Positions 49,718-60,059 are shown, counted from the stretch's first letter. The stretch: 64,000 bases of DNA from Halobacillus andaensis (GCF_014636475.1 NZ_BMEL01000004.1:432451-496450), one strand, 5' to 3'. The notes: a model not told the origin generated them from the letters alone. Made by a program: numbers and translations.

Positions 49718-51412
49718 ATGGACGAGAAAAAAGATTTGCGAATCAGAAGTAAAGTCATCAGTGAAGGAGTTAATCGTGTTCCAAACCGTTCCATGCTTCG
49801 TGCGGTAGGCTTTAAAGACGAAGATTTCAAAAAGCCTATGATCGGAATTGCAAGTACATGGAGTGAAGTCACACCGTGTAACGTACATATTGATGATTTA
49901 GCGAAGGAAGCAAAATCAGGTGCTTCAAACAATGGCGGTGCACCAATGATATTTAATACAATTACGGTATCTGATGGTATCGCAATGGGACATGAAGGTA
50001 TGCATTACTCTTTACCAAGCCGTGAAATTATTGCGGATTCCATAGAGACCGTATCAAATGCTGAACGTCTTGATGGAGTAGTAGCGATTGGTGGATGTGA
50101 TAAGACCACACCTGGATGTCTAATGGCCATAGGACGTATGAACATTCCATCGGTATATGTTTATGGCGGTACGATTCAACCTGGAAAATTAAACGGAAAA
50201 GACATCGATATTGTTTCTTCTTTTGAAGCAGTAGGGCAATACCATGAAGGAAATATAAATGATGAAGAACTGCATCAGGTGGAATGTCACGCTTGTCCAG
50301 GGGCAGGCGCTTGTGGCGGAATGTACACTGCCAATACGATGGCGTCCGCTGTGGAAGCATTAGGAATGAGTATTCCAGGATCATCTTCTACTCCTGCTGT
50401 AAATGATTACAAAGAGCAAGAATGTAAGCAAGCAGGAGAAATGGTGATCGAACTTCTTGAAAAAGGAATTTATCCACGGGACATCATGACGAAACAAGCA
50501 TTTGAAAATGCCATCACTGTCGTTATGGCATTAGGCGGTTCTACGAATGCGTTTTTACACTTAACAGCTATGGCTCATTCTGCTGGGGTGGATTTATCAC
50601 TTGATGATTTTGAACGTGTACGTCAAAACGTTCCGCATTTAGCTGATATGAAGCCAAGTGGAAAATACGTGATGCAAGACCTTTATGAAGTAGGTGGTGT
50701 ACCAGCTGTTATGAAGGTGTTGCTTGATGAAGGTCTTCTACATGGAGACTGTCTTACTGTAACTGGTAAAACATTGGCAGAAAATCTGGCTGAAGCTGAT
50801 CCATTGAAAGAAGGTCAACAAGTCATTGTACCTTTTGATGAGCCCATCAAACCAAATGGTCCACTTGTCCTATTAAAAGGAAACCTTGCCCCTGAAGGTG
50901 CAGTTGCTAAGATGTCTGGTCAAAAAGCCAGCCGCTTTGAAGGACCGGCCCGTGTATTTGATAGTGAAGCGGAAGCCACAACAGCGATTGTTGATAACAA
51001 AGTAAAAGAAGGCGACGTAGTCGTAATTCGCAATGTGGGACCAAAAGGCGGACCGGGGATGCCGGAAATGCTGTCCATTACAGCAATGATTGTAGGTAAA
51101 GGCCTTGGTGGTAAAGTGGCTCTTCTTACAGACGGTCGTTTCTCTGGCGGTTCACATGGTTTTGTCATTGGCCACGTAGCTCCTGAAGCAGTTGTAGGGG
51201 GACCTATCGGATTACTGCAAGAAGGAGATACCATTACCATTGATAGTGAGACGCAGCAAATTAATTTTGACGTAACAGAGGATGAATTAGAACAAAGACG
51301 GCAAGATTGGGTTCGTCCAGAACCGAAGTATAAAACGGGTATGCTGGCAAAGTATGCGCGTCTAGTTTCTTCCTCCGCTAAAGGTGCAGTTACTGACCTG
51401 GATTTAGATTAA
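49718..51412 (+). CDS. ilvD: dihydroxy-acid dehydratase IlvD
   Basis: Fe-S dehydratase of valine, isoleucine and pantothenate synthesis, 564 aa. Cluster cysteines in [13 protein letters not shown] and [20 protein letters not shown]-terminal [16 protein letters not shown] 49718 is preferred, 9 bases from AAGGAAGG; ATG 49709 touches that site. It is monocistronic and separated from the other ilv/leu genes, none of which is in the window. Confidence 0.95.
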   Translation: MDEKKDLRIRSKVISEGVNRVPNRSMLRAVGFKDEDFKKPMIGIASTWSEVTPCNVHIDDLAKEAKSGASNNGGAPMIFNTITVSDGIAMGHEGMHYSLPSREIIADSIETVSNAERLDGVVAIGGCDKTTPGCLMAIGRMNIPSVYVYGGTIQPGKLNGKDIDIVSSFEAVGQYHEGNINDEELHQVECHACPGAGACGGMYTANTMASAVEALGMSIPGSSSTPAVNDYKEQECKQAGEMVIELLEKGIYPRDIMTKQAFENAITVVMALGGSTNAFLHLTAMAHSAGVDLSLDDFERVRQNVPHLADMKPSGKYVMQDLYEVGGVPAVMKVLLDEGLLHGDCLTVTGKTLAENLAEADPLKEGQQVIVPFDEPIKPNGPLVLLKGNLAPEGAVAKMSGQKASRFEGPARVFDSEAEATTAIVDNKVKEGDVVVIRNVGPKGGPGMPEMLSITAMIVGKGLGGKVALLTDGRFSGGSHGFVIGHVAPEAVVGGPIGLLQEGDTITIDSETQQINFDVTEDELEQRRQDWVRPEPKYKTGMLAKYARLVSSSAKGAVTDLDLD

Positions 51413-51438
51413 AAAAAGCCCTCAGGGGCTTTTTTTTA
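51413..51438 (+). terminator. terminator of ilvD
   Basis: AAAAAGCCC/GGGCTTTTT stem, TCAG loop, T8 run, directly after the stop. Confidence 0.85.
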
Positions 51439-51503
51439 TTGAACGAAAATAGTGATAAAGACCCCGGGAAGGTAAGAGTCTTAAATCAACCAACCTTATT
51501 CAG

Positions 51504-51537
51504 AAAAGAGGCGCTATGTCTAGCGTCTCTTTTTTTG
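51504..51537 (+). terminator. orphan terminator between ilvD and the siderophore operon
   Basis: GAGGCGCTA/TAGCGTCTC stem with one G-U pair and T7 run. No gene is seen in the 65 bases between it and the ilvD terminator. It could back up ilvD or end a small RNA. Bases 51538-51640 are AT-rich and hold nothing I can name. Confidence 0.6.
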
Positions 51538-51643
51538 TTGCAAAAAAACAATAGGTAAGATTTGTAAATAGAAAGAGCAGAATGTTCCTAATTATTGTTT
51601 GGCAGTGAAATTTTATGAAAAACAGAGTGATGCATAAGTATCA

Positions 51644-51704
51644 TTGACAATGAAAATCATTATCAATTAATCTGTAAGAGCAATACGATTGATAATGATT
51701 TTCA
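51644..51704 (+). promoter_or_regulatory. iron-regulated promoter with two Fur boxes
   Basis: -35 TTGACA (51644-51649) with a poor -10. Fur box 1: TGAAAAT-C-ATTATCA (51651-51665), 14 of 15 against the 7-1-7 motif TGATAAT-N-ATTATCA. Fur box 2: TGATAAT-G-ATTTTCA (51690-51704), also 14 of 15, ending 2 bases before the AGGAGG of the first gene. Iron-replete repression of the whole operon is expected. Confidence 0.85.
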
Positions 51705-51719
51705 TTTAGGAGGATTTTT

Positions 51720-53081
51720 ATGTCTATAGATGCAGCAACGAACAATGATTCATTACTGAACACGCAATCAAAGCGAGAATCTAACGCAAGGTCTTATCCT
51801 CGCAGAATTCCAATTGCCATTGATAGAGCAGAAGGAATCAATGTGACAGATATGAATGGCAACACATACTACGATTGTTTAGCAGGAGCAGGAACACTTG
51901 CTCTTGGTCACAATCATCCAGTAGTTGTTGAAGCGATGAAAAGAGTATTAGACGAACAAACCCCTTTGCATACGTTGGATATTACGACTCCTACAAAAGA
52001 ACACTTTGTGAGTGAGTTGTTTTCAAATTTACCAGAACGCTTTGCTTCTAAAGCGAAAGTGCAATTTTGTGGTCCTACTGGTGGAGATGCAATAGAAGCA
52101 GCATTGAAATTAGTAAAAACTGCGACAGGGAAAAGAAGTATATTGACTTTCCATGGTGGTTATCACGGATCTACCCATGCAACGATGTCTATAAGCGGGA
52201 CGAGAGGACCAAAAGAAAAGGTTAACAGCCTCATGCCGGATGCTTACTTTATGCCTTATCCATATAAATATCGCTGTCCATTCGGGTTAAGAGGAGAACA
52301 AACCCATCAAATAAGCAGTCAGTTTATCGAAAATATGCTGGATGATCCTGAAAGTGGAATTTTACCCCCTGCTGCAATGATTCTCGAAATTGTTCAAGGG
52401 GAAGGTGGATCCATCCCTGCTGACATCGAATGGGTGAAAGAAATGAGAAGAATTACAAAAGAGCGGGGTATTCCTCTAATAATTGATGAGATTCAAACAG
52501 GCATAGGAAGAACAGGAAAATTCTTTGCATTCGAGCACGCAGACATTGTGCCTGATGTCATTGTTTTATCGAAAGCAATAGGAGGCAGCCTGCCGTTATC
52601 AGTGGTGGTTTATGATGAGTCCCTTGATCAGTGGGAGCCAGGAGCGCATATAGGAACATTCAGAGGGAATCAACTGGCTATGGCAGCAGGAACAGCCACT
52701 ATGAAATATATAAAGGAACATAATCTAACTCTTCACGCTGCAGAAATGGGAGAACGGTTAATGCGTTCACTTTCAAAAGTACAAGAGTATACACCAGAAA
52801 TAGGTGAGGTTAGAGGACGCGGGTTAATGATAGGTGTAGAAATGGTTCAGCCTGATTTAAACCGTTCAAAAAATGGGAGTCACCCCGCTAACCCAAAACT
52901 GGCGGGTAAAATTCAAGCAGAATGTCTAAAGCGCGGACTGATTGTTGAAGTAGGGGGCAGACATGGTTGTGTCATACGGATCCTTCCCCCACTCATCATA
53001 ACGAAAGAACAAATTGATGAAGTAACAAGCATTTTAAAGAATTCCATTAAAAAAGCGAAACTAGCGGAGGTGAGTGAATGA
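51720..53081 (+). CDS. diaminobutyrate-2-oxoglutarate aminotransferase (siderophore pathway)
   Basis: PLP class III aminotransferase, 453 aa, making L-2,4-diaminobutyrate from aspartate semialdehyde. Visible: PTGGDAIEAALKL, LIIDEIQTGIGRTGKFFAFEH and the PLP-lysine segment VLSKAIGGSLPLSVV. It corresponds to RhbA of the rhizobactin 1021 system. First gene of the operon; ATGA overlap with the next. Confidence 0.93.
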   Translation: MSIDAATNNDSLLNTQSKRESNARSYPRRIPIAIDRAEGINVTDMNGNTYYDCLAGAGTLALGHNHPVVVEAMKRVLDEQTPLHTLDITTPTKEHFVSELFSNLPERFASKAKVQFCGPTGGDAIEAALKLVKTATGKRSILTFHGGYHGSTHATMSISGTRGPKEKVNSLMPDAYFMPYPYKYRCPFGLRGEQTHQISSQFIENMLDDPESGILPPAAMILEIVQGEGGSIPADIEWVKEMRRITKERGIPLIIDEIQTGIGRTGKFFAFEHADIVPDVIVLSKAIGGSLPLSVVVYDESLDQWEPGAHIGTFRGNQLAMAAGTATMKYIKEHNLTLHAAEMGERLMRSLSKVQEYTPEIGEVRGRGLMIGVEMVQPDLNRSKNGSHPANPKLAGKIQAECLKRGLIVEVGGRHGCVIRILPPLIITKEQIDEVTSILKNSIKKAKLAEVSE

Positions 53082-54613
53082 GACGATTTGAGGTGAATGA
53101 TGATCCAGAGGCTTACAAGCAGTCGTTTGATCATTTATTTCTTCATAGTGGCCAAGAAGGTATTAAAGCATTTGAAGAAATGATGGAGAGTCTTACTAAC
53201 GAATTAATAGATTTTCATATGCAGCAAACTCAGCCTTACAGCGGTAAGTCACCTGCTGAAATAGAAAGAGAATTGAAAAGGTTAAAGCCCGTAAGTGAAC
53301 AGGGAGAGTCGTTTTCCCTTTATTTAAAAGAGTTAGAGGAGACTGTATTAAGTAACAGTCTTCACGTAACTCACACAAATGCAATCGGGCATTTACACTG
53401 TCCGCCGCTGCTTCCGACATTAGCGGCAGAGCTTATTATTGCAATGTTTAACCAATCGATGGACTCATGGGATCAAAGCCCGTCGGCAAGTTTTGTAGAA
53501 GAAAAGATGATTCAGTGGCTCACTCAACAATTTAATTTAAAAGCTGGATCAAGCGGCACTTTTTCAAGTGGAGGCACCCAATCGAATTATATCGGTCTTC
53601 TATTAGCTAGAGATTCTTATTGTGAAAAGAAATTCAACCATAACGTTCAGAAAAAAGGGCTGCCTCCGCAATCGAATAAGCTTAAGATCTTATGCTCAAA
53701 AGAGGCTCATTTTACCGTTATAAAGTCAGCTTCCCAATTAGGGCTCGGCGAAGAGGCTGTAGTTAAAGTTGAAACAGATGAAGATCATAGGTTATCTCTT
53801 CAGGATTTAGAAGAAAAATTTAATCAGCTGCGGCAAAATGGTGAGTTTCCTTTTGCCTTAGTAGCTACTTGCGGCACAACAGATTTTGGGAGCATTGATC
53901 CGTTAGAAGATCTAGCTGTTTTTTCAAAAGAAAACGAACTATGGTATCACGTCGATGCTGCTTTTGGCGGAGCTCTCATTTTAAGTGACTCACATTGCGA
54001 CAAACTAACCGGAATTGAAAGGGCTGACTCCATAGCCGTAGATTTTCACAAATTATTTTATCAGCCTATTAGCTGCGGCGCGTTTTTGCTAAAGGATGAA
54101 AACAACTTTAAATACCTTAATCATCATGCTGATTATTTAAATCCTAAAGAAGATAAGGAAGAAGGAATCCCTCATTTAGTAAATAAAACAATAGCTACTT
54201 CTAGAAGATTTGATGCGTTAAAGCTCTGGACTTCTTTAAGGGTCGTAGGAACAAAAAAGTTTCAGGAAATGATTGATCACACGTTTGTCATTGCCAAGCA
54301 ATCAGCGGATCTTATTGACGAAATGGAAGATATCGAAGGAGCCAACCGATATCCAGAGCTGAATACGGTGCTTTTTCGATTTAATTCTAAAGAAGGTCCG
54401 ATCAAAGAATTAGATGAGATTAATAAGCAGATTCAGCAGCGCCTGTTATATAAGGGAACTGCTTTCGTAGCTAAAACTAAGGTGAATAAGGAAGTCTATT
54501 TAAAATTAACGATCCTAAACCCAAGAACGAGTTTGTCTGACGTAACGGGTATCTTACAAGAGATCCGCCGATTAGGGACGGAAGAGATTGAGTACAGGAG
54601 GGTAACCATATGA
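53078..54613 (+). CDS. L-2,4-diaminobutyrate decarboxylase (siderophore pathway)
   Basis: Group II PLP decarboxylase, 511 aa, releasing CO2 to give 1,3-diaminopropane (RhbB counterpart). SSGGTQSNYIGLLLAR-type segment, the YHVDAAFGGALIL motif with the PLP-contacting Asp, and the lysine in AVDFHKLFYQP are clear. It overlaps the genes on both sides by four bases. Confidence 0.93.
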   Translation: MRRFEVNDDPEAYKQSFDHLFLHSGQEGIKAFEEMMESLTNELIDFHMQQTQPYSGKSPAEIERELKRLKPVSEQGESFSLYLKELEETVLSNSLHVTHTNAIGHLHCPPLLPTLAAELIIAMFNQSMDSWDQSPSASFVEEKMIQWLTQQFNLKAGSSGTFSSGGTQSNYIGLLLARDSYCEKKFNHNVQKKGLPPQSNKLKILCSKEAHFTVIKSASQLGLGEEAVVKVETDEDHRLSLQDLEEKFNQLRQNGEFPFALVATCGTTDFGSIDPLEDLAVFSKENELWYHVDAAFGGALILSDSHCDKLTGIERADSIAVDFHKLFYQPISCGAFLLKDENNFKYLNHHADYLNPKEDKEEGIPHLVNKTIATSRRFDALKLWTSLRVVGTKKFQEMIDHTFVIAKQSADLIDEMEDIEGANRYPELNTVLFRFNSKEGPIKELDEINKQIQQRLLYKGTAFVAKTKVNKEVYLKLTILNPRTSLSDVTGILQEIRRLGTEEIEYRRVTI

Positions 54614-56373
54614 AAAATTACAAAGTACTGGCTGAAGAAGCGACGATGCAAAGCTTTTTTAATTGTTACTTAAGAGAAACAAACAATTTTCAGTTAACGA
54701 ATCAAAGTGTTTCTAATGAAGAAGGCTTAATACTCGAAACTGAACTGCCAGGTCAAAAAGTAACGATTGCTGCTCCTGTGAAGTATTGGTCACAAACAGG
54801 AAGGCATAGGTTTGATTTTCCGCTTTTCTTAAAAAATCACCAATCTACGGTAAAGCTTGATTACATTACTTTGGTTTCTACGATTTTGAAGGAATTATCA
54901 CTGGAGAATGGGAGAGAAGGTGCAGAGGATGAACTTATGCTGCGTGTCATTTTAAGCTGCCAAAAAATTCGTGATTACTTAGGGAGACGTGAGTCTGATG
55001 CAGACCATCTCTTAGAAGCGGATTTTGAGTACATTGATGCTGAACAATCCTTGCTGCTCGGTCACCTCATGCACCCGACACCGAAAAGCAGGCAAGGTCT
55101 AACTGAAAGAGAAGACCATTTATATTCTCCAGAATATAAAGGCGAATTCCAGCTTCACTATTTTAAAGCGAAGAATGAAGTCATTGTACAAGATTCTTCG
55201 TTAGAACGGTCAGCATCACAGGAAGTAATCAATCAATTAATGGCAGAGCCTGCAGTAGATAACGATTGGCTGCGGAAAACTCTGGAACATGGCTATTCTC
55301 TTCTTCCGGTTCATCCGCTGCAAGCAAAAGATATGCTGGAAAATAAGGAAGTTAAAGAGCTAATGGAAAAAGGCGACTTGTTTTACTTGGGACCTATAGG
55401 TTCGCCTTATAAAGCAACTTCATCTTTTAGAACGGTATACAATAAGCATTCAGATTATATGTTTAAATTTTCGCTCCCGATAAAGATCACCAACTCACTA
55501 AGAGGGAACCTTCAAAAAGAACTCGACAGAGGCGTAGAAATTTCACGGTTACTCAACACAGAATTTGGAGAAATCGTGAGTAGGAATTTCCCGAGCTTTC
55601 ATATAATCGAAGATCCTGCTTATATCAAATTAAACGTCAAAAATTCAAAAGCAGCCTATGATGCTGTGTTACGGCAAAACCCTTATAAAGATAAGAACTC
55701 GAACGATGTTTCCTTGATTGCCGGCCTTTGTCAGGATCACGTGTACGAACGAAGCTCAAGGTTGTTCTCTATCATTACTCACCTCAGCCAACAGGAAGGA
55801 CGCAGCACGGATGAGGTAAGTAAAGATTGGTTTGAGAAGTACTTATCTCTATCCTTCAAGCCAATACTTTGGTTATTTGAGAATTATGGATTAGCACTCG
55901 AAGCTCATCAGCAAAACTCTTTAGTAAAACTTTCAAAGGGTTATCCAGAAGCTTTTTATTATCGTGACAACCAAGGCTATTACTTTAGTGAAGATAAAGC
56001 TTATAAGCTTAAGCAACATTTGTCTGCTCTAAATAAATCCAGTGACACGATTTGCACAAGCGATGTAGCAGTAGAAAGGCTGATATATTACTTTTTCTTC
56101 AACCATATTTTTGGATTGATCAACAGTTTTGGCAGCAACGGTTTAGTAAGCGAAGAAGTATTACTTGATGTACTGAGGAAAAGTTTACAACAGCACAATG
56201 AGTCGAACCCTCTCATTCATAGTCTCTTACACGAGGACAAGCTGCCGTGTAAAGCTAACTTATTAACTCGATTTCATGATATGGATGAATTACAAGGATC
56301 CTTAGAAACGCAATCAGTCTATACGCTAGTAAGTAATCCAATAGTCAGCAGGGTTGGTTCCTATGAAGCATAA
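54610..56373 (+). CDS. IucA/IucC-family NIS siderophore synthetase (first)
   Basis: Non-ribosomal-peptide-independent ATP-dependent synthetase, 587 aa, joining citrate to a hydroxamate amine arm. Family motifs: GHLMHPTPKSRQGL (ATP/citrate region), LLPVHPLQAKDML, and SLIAGLCQ and ALEAHQQNSLVKL in the C-terminal ferric-transporter-like part. By order it is the RhbC counterpart. It shares the fold with the last gene of the operon. Confidence 0.93.
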   Translation: MKNYKVLAEEATMQSFFNCYLRETNNFQLTNQSVSNEEGLILETELPGQKVTIAAPVKYWSQTGRHRFDFPLFLKNHQSTVKLDYITLVSTILKELSLENGREGAEDELMLRVILSCQKIRDYLGRRESDADHLLEADFEYIDAEQSLLLGHLMHPTPKSRQGLTEREDHLYSPEYKGEFQLHYFKAKNEVIVQDSSLERSASQEVINQLMAEPAVDNDWLRKTLEHGYSLLPVHPLQAKDMLENKEVKELMEKGDLFYLGPIGSPYKATSSFRTVYNKHSDYMFKFSLPIKITNSLRGNLQKELDRGVEISRLLNTEFGEIVSRNFPSFHIIEDPAYIKLNVKNSKAAYDAVLRQNPYKDKNSNDVSLIAGLCQDHVYERSSRLFSIITHLSQQEGRSTDEVSKDWFEKYLSLSFKPILWLFENYGLALEAHQQNSLVKLSKGYPEAFYYRDNQGYYFSEDKAYKLKQHLSALNKSSDTICTSDVAVERLIYYFFFNHIFGLINSFGSNGLVSEEVLLDVLRKSLQQHNESNPLIHSLLHEDKLPCKANLLTRFHDMDELQGSLETQSVYTLVSNPIVSRVGSYEA

Positions 56374-56935
56374 TGTTATGGACAGAGAATTAAAAAGTGA
56401 AATTGCGTTTAGAGATTTTGATATGGAAAAAGATTTTTCTCGAATCTATAAATGGATGCATCAGCCTTATGTCATTCCATTTTGGCAGTTAAACCTATCA
56501 AAGGAAAATTTGAAGAGTCACATGAGTGAAGCTAGAATTGATCCCCACCAATCTCTCTATATAGGATCGATTAATGGTGATCCAATGAGTTACTGGGAAG
56601 CTTATTGGGTGCAGGGTGATGTTGTGGAAAAATATTATGAAGCAGATCCTTTTGACCAAGGGATTCACTTGTTAATAGGAGAAGCAGATTACTTAGGAAG
56701 AGGGTTGGCTTTACCGCTGCTTCGCGCTATGGTTGATTTCCAATTTAAGTGGAAGCAAACGAAAAAAGTAATTGCAGAACCTGATCATAGAAATGAAAAA
56801 ATGATTCATGTATTTGAAAAATGTGGCTTTAAGAAAATTAAAAAAATAGAGCTGCCTGATAAGACAGCTTTACTTATGTTCTGTGAGCGAGAAGAATTCG
56901 AAAAGAGGTGGAAAAATGACGCAACACATTTATGA
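56363..56935 (+). CDS. siderophore acetyltransferase (IucB/RhbD-like GNAT)
   Basis: 190-aa acetyl-CoA transferase that would acylate the N-hydroxylated diaminopropane. The HPYVIPFW-type family start MHQPYVIPFWQLN, GSINGDPMSYWEAYWV, and the loop YLGRGLALPLLRAMVDFQF are seen. ATG 56363 lies within the end of the synthetase gene; TTG 56354 and ATG 56378 are alternatives and no ribosome site is strong, so translational coupling is likely. Confidence 0.88.
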   Translation: MKHNVMDRELKSEIAFRDFDMEKDFSRIYKWMHQPYVIPFWQLNLSKENLKSHMSEARIDPHQSLYIGSINGDPMSYWEAYWVQGDVVEKYYEADPFDQGIHLLIGEADYLGRGLALPLLRAMVDFQFKWKQTKKVIAEPDHRNEKMIHVFEKCGFKKIKKIELPDKTALLMFCEREEFEKRWKNDATHL

Positions 56936-58244
56936 TGTTATTGGTGTGGGTTTAGGACCATTTAACCTCGGGCTGGCCGCATTAACGGAAGAAACAGATG
57001 AAATTGATGGCATCTTTTTCGAAAAACAGCAGGAATTTAATTGGCATCCAGGGATGATGATACAAGGCACTACACTGCAAGTCCCTTTCTTTGCTGATCT
57101 CGTTAGCTTGGCTGACGTGAAAAGTGATTATAGCTTTCTCAACTATTTACAACAGAACGGCCGTATGTACCACTTTTATTTTTTAGAGAAATTTCATATT
57201 TCAAGAAAGGAATACAATGACTATTGCCGCTGGGTTTCTGAACGGTTAAGCAGTTGTCAATTTGGCTTTGAAGTTACGCAAGTACGCCCAATAGAAAGTC
57301 AAGGGACACAAATTTACGAAGTCGTAGTCCGCCATCTTTCCAATCTTAGAGAAGATATTTATTATGCAAAAAATATTGCCATGGGAATAGGGTCAGTTCC
57401 ATCAATCCCTGACCACTTAAAGGGACTTGGTGATTCAGTCTTCCATTCTTCAGAATATATGTATAAAAAAGAAATAGTGGAGCGGGCAGAGTCAATTACA
57501 GTCGTTGGTTCAGGTCAGAGTGCGGCTGAAATCGTACTTGATTTAATAAATCAGCGAGGCACATCAGCGGATATCCATTGGTACACTCGATCTCACGGAT
57601 TCTTTCCAATGGAATACTCCAAGCTAGGTCTAGAGCATTTTTCACCGGACTATACGAACTTTTTTTATAAACTTCCTCAAGAAAAAAAAGATGAGCTGCT
57701 AAGGAAACAAGACTTGCTGTATAAAGGAATTAGTGCTGAAACCATTGGGGAAATTTATGATGCTCTTTACGAAGGTACTGTTGGTGAAGCAGTAATGAAT
57801 GTTCATCTTCAAGCTATGTCCGAAATTAAGACGATTGAAGCAGCGGAGGAGACATGGAAAATAAGCGGACAACAGCTCGTTAGCACGGACAAGTTTGAAC
57901 GTGAAAGTGATATTGTCATTCTAGGGACTGGATATGAACAGGCTGTTCCACACTTTCTTTCACCACTAAGCCATGAGATCTATTGGGATGAACAGGGAAG
58001 ATATGAGGTGGATGAAAACTATGCTTTGAAGTGCGATCTGCATCCTTCTATTTATGTGCAAAATGGAGAAATGCACACCCATGGGGTAGGAGCACCAGAT
58101 CTTGGGCTAGGGGCTTACCGGAATAGTGTAATTATAAACAGCATAGCAGGCAAAGAGCTTTACCCTATGCAGCAAGATTATGTTTTTCAAACTTTTGGTG
58201 TAGAAAAAACGAATAGAAAGAAGGGTACTCATGTTATACGCTGA
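56916..58244 (+). CDS. N-hydroxylating amine monooxygenase (IucD/RhbE-like)
   Basis: FAD/NADPH monooxygenase, 442 aa, that N-hydroxylates 1,3-diaminopropane. FAD motif VIGVGLGPFNLGLAAL at the N-terminus, NADPH motif VVGSGQSAAEIVLDL in the middle, and the C-terminal family motif ILGTGYEQAVP. AAAAGAGGTGG precedes ATG 56916; the start lies inside the acetyltransferase end (20-base overlap). Confidence 0.93.
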   Translation: MTQHIYDVIGVGLGPFNLGLAALTEETDEIDGIFFEKQQEFNWHPGMMIQGTTLQVPFFADLVSLADVKSDYSFLNYLQQNGRMYHFYFLEKFHISRKEYNDYCRWVSERLSSCQFGFEVTQVRPIESQGTQIYEVVVRHLSNLREDIYYAKNIAMGIGSVPSIPDHLKGLGDSVFHSSEYMYKKEIVERAESITVVGSGQSAAEIVLDLINQRGTSADIHWYTRSHGFFPMEYSKLGLEHFSPDYTNFFYKLPQEKKDELLRKQDLLYKGISAETIGEIYDALYEGTVGEAVMNVHLQAMSEIKTIEAAEETWKISGQQLVSTDKFERESDIVILGTGYEQAVPHFLSPLSHEIYWDEQGRYEVDENYALKCDLHPSIYVQNGEMHTHGVGAPDLGLGAYRNSVIINSIAGKELYPMQQDYVFQTFGVEKTNRKKGTHVIR

Positions 58245-60027
58245 ACAAATTAAATCTGTACTTGACCATAATGATTGGCTAAAAGTGAACCAAAAGCTAC
58301 TAGCCAAAATGATAGCAGAATACATGTATGAGGATATGATCCAGCCTCAACTGAAGAAAGACGGGGAATGGGCAGTTTATCAATTAACCATTCATCAAGA
58401 AAAGCATTATACTTTTCAGGCAAAGGCTCGATACTTTAATAGCTATCAAGTCGAGGAAAACTCCATCGAGATTGTAGAAGGAGATGAACATCGAAAAGCA
58501 TCAAGTGCAATAGAGTTTTTATTAGATATTCAACCTCTAATTGGGATGTCTGCAGAAACAGCGGGTCATTTAGTTAAGGAACTTAATCACACGTTATTAG
58601 CAGATGCTCATTTACAAAAAGAAGCATCGACCCCTTCTGATCAATTAATTAAGGAAGACTATTCACAAATTGAAGGTGAAATGTCTGGTCATCCATGGAT
58701 AACGTATAATAAGGGGCGGATCGGTTTTGGGTACGATGATTATTTGAATTATGCTCCAGAACGGCGGAAGCCGGTTCAGCTGCTTTGGATTGCGGTGTAT
58801 AAAAAGCGGGCATCCTTTCAATCTGTACAGGGATTTTCCTACAACCATTTAATAAAGAATGAGCTTAGTGAGAATGAAAGGGAAAGACTCTATTCTCAAT
58901 TAGAACACTATGGAGCTTCAAAAGAGGATTACTACATTATGCCGATTCACGAGTGGCAATGGAAAAATGTTATTATACAACAGTTTTCTGAGGACTTGGC
59001 TCATCAATTGATTATTCCTTTGGATAAAGGAGAAGATCATTATCTGCCTCAGCAATCCATTAGGACATTTGTTAATCAGGACCATCCTTTAAAAAAACAC
59101 GTGAAAGTACCAATGGGGATATTAAATACGCTCGTCTATAGAGGACTGCCGGCTGAACGTACCTTAATAGCTCCTCAGATAACTGAGTTTATTAAGGGGA
59201 TCTATGAAGAAGATTCATTTTTGAAAGAGGATTGTCGTGTTATTCTTCCGGGAGAGGTCGCAAGTATAAATGTTTCCCACAAATATTATGAACAACTGAA
59301 AAAAGCTCCTTATCAATATCTTGAGATGCTCGGTGTGATATGGAGAGAGAGCATTTATAGTTATCTTGAGGAGGGCGAACAAGCGATCACTTTAGCGGCA
59401 TTGTTGCATGAAGATCGAGACGGCAAGCCCTATGTTCAAAGTTTAATTGAATCATCTGGCTTATCTCCGGAAAAATGGATAGAAAAGTTATTCGAAGTTC
59501 TGATGGAGCCACTGTTACATTTCATCTATCAATATGGAACCGTGTTTTCCCCACATGGACAGAATACGATTATTGTTTTAAAAGATCACCAGCCTCACCG
59601 TCTTGCTGTAAAGGACTTTGTTGATGATGTAAACATTAGCGATCAGCCTTTTCATGAACTAAAAGGGTTACCTCATGAAATAAAAGAAGTACTGCGCAGT
59701 GAGCCGCCTGAAGGTTTAACACAGTTTATTTTTACAGGTTTATTTATTTGCCATTTACGCTATTTAGCAAGTATTTTAGATAGCCGTCAGTTAATGAATG
59801 AGGGAGATGTATGGAAATGTCTCGCTGCATCGATTTATAATTATCAAGGAAAATTCCCGCAACTCAAAAAGCGCTTCGAGATTTTCGATTTCTTCAAAGA
59901 GGAGTTTACAAAGCTGTGTTTAAATCGAAATCGAATGGTGGATTATGGATATGGTGATGGAGACGATCGTCCTCATGCTTCTGAATATGGGAAAGTAACC
60001 AATGCTCTTTCCCTGTGGAAAAGGTGA
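58231..60027 (+). CDS. IucA/IucC-family NIS siderophore synthetase (second)
   Basis: 598-aa synthetase expected to add the second hydroxamate arm (RhbF counterpart). Motifs SGHPWITYNKGRIGFGYDDYLNYAPE, IMPIHEWQWKN, and the C-terminal SPHGQNTIIVL are typical. It overlaps the monooxygenase gene by 14 bases and ends the operon. Two synthetases plus DABA decarboxylase predict a citrate bis-hydroxamate such as schizokinen. Confidence 0.93.
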   Translation: MLYAEQIKSVLDHNDWLKVNQKLLAKMIAEYMYEDMIQPQLKKDGEWAVYQLTIHQEKHYTFQAKARYFNSYQVEENSIEIVEGDEHRKASSAIEFLLDIQPLIGMSAETAGHLVKELNHTLLADAHLQKEASTPSDQLIKEDYSQIEGEMSGHPWITYNKGRIGFGYDDYLNYAPERRKPVQLLWIAVYKKRASFQSVQGFSYNHLIKNELSENERERLYSQLEHYGASKEDYYIMPIHEWQWKNVIIQQFSEDLAHQLIIPLDKGEDHYLPQQSIRTFVNQDHPLKKHVKVPMGILNTLVYRGLPAERTLIAPQITEFIKGIYEEDSFLKEDCRVILPGEVASINVSHKYYEQLKKAPYQYLEMLGVIWRESIYSYLEEGEQAITLAALLHEDRDGKPYVQSLIESSGLSPEKWIEKLFEVLMEPLLHFIYQYGTVFSPHGQNTIIVLKDHQPHRLAVKDFVDDVNISDQPFHELKGLPHEIKEVLRSEPPEGLTQFIFTGLFICHLRYLASILDSRQLMNEGDVWKCLAASIYNYQGKFPQLKKRFEIFDFFKEEFTKLCLNRNRMVDYGYGDGDDRPHASEYGKVTNALSLWKR

Positions 60028-60059
60028 AGTCCTTGCTCTGGCAAGGGCTTTACTTTTCC
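60027..60059 (+). terminator. terminator of the siderophore operon
   Basis: AAGTCCTTGC/GCAAGGGCTT stem with TCTG loop, tail TACTTTTCC, directly at the last stop. Confidence 0.75.

Noticed and set aside
50028..50384. 118-aa reverse open frame opposite ilvD
   Set aside because: Shadow of ilvD; composition is unlike a real protein.
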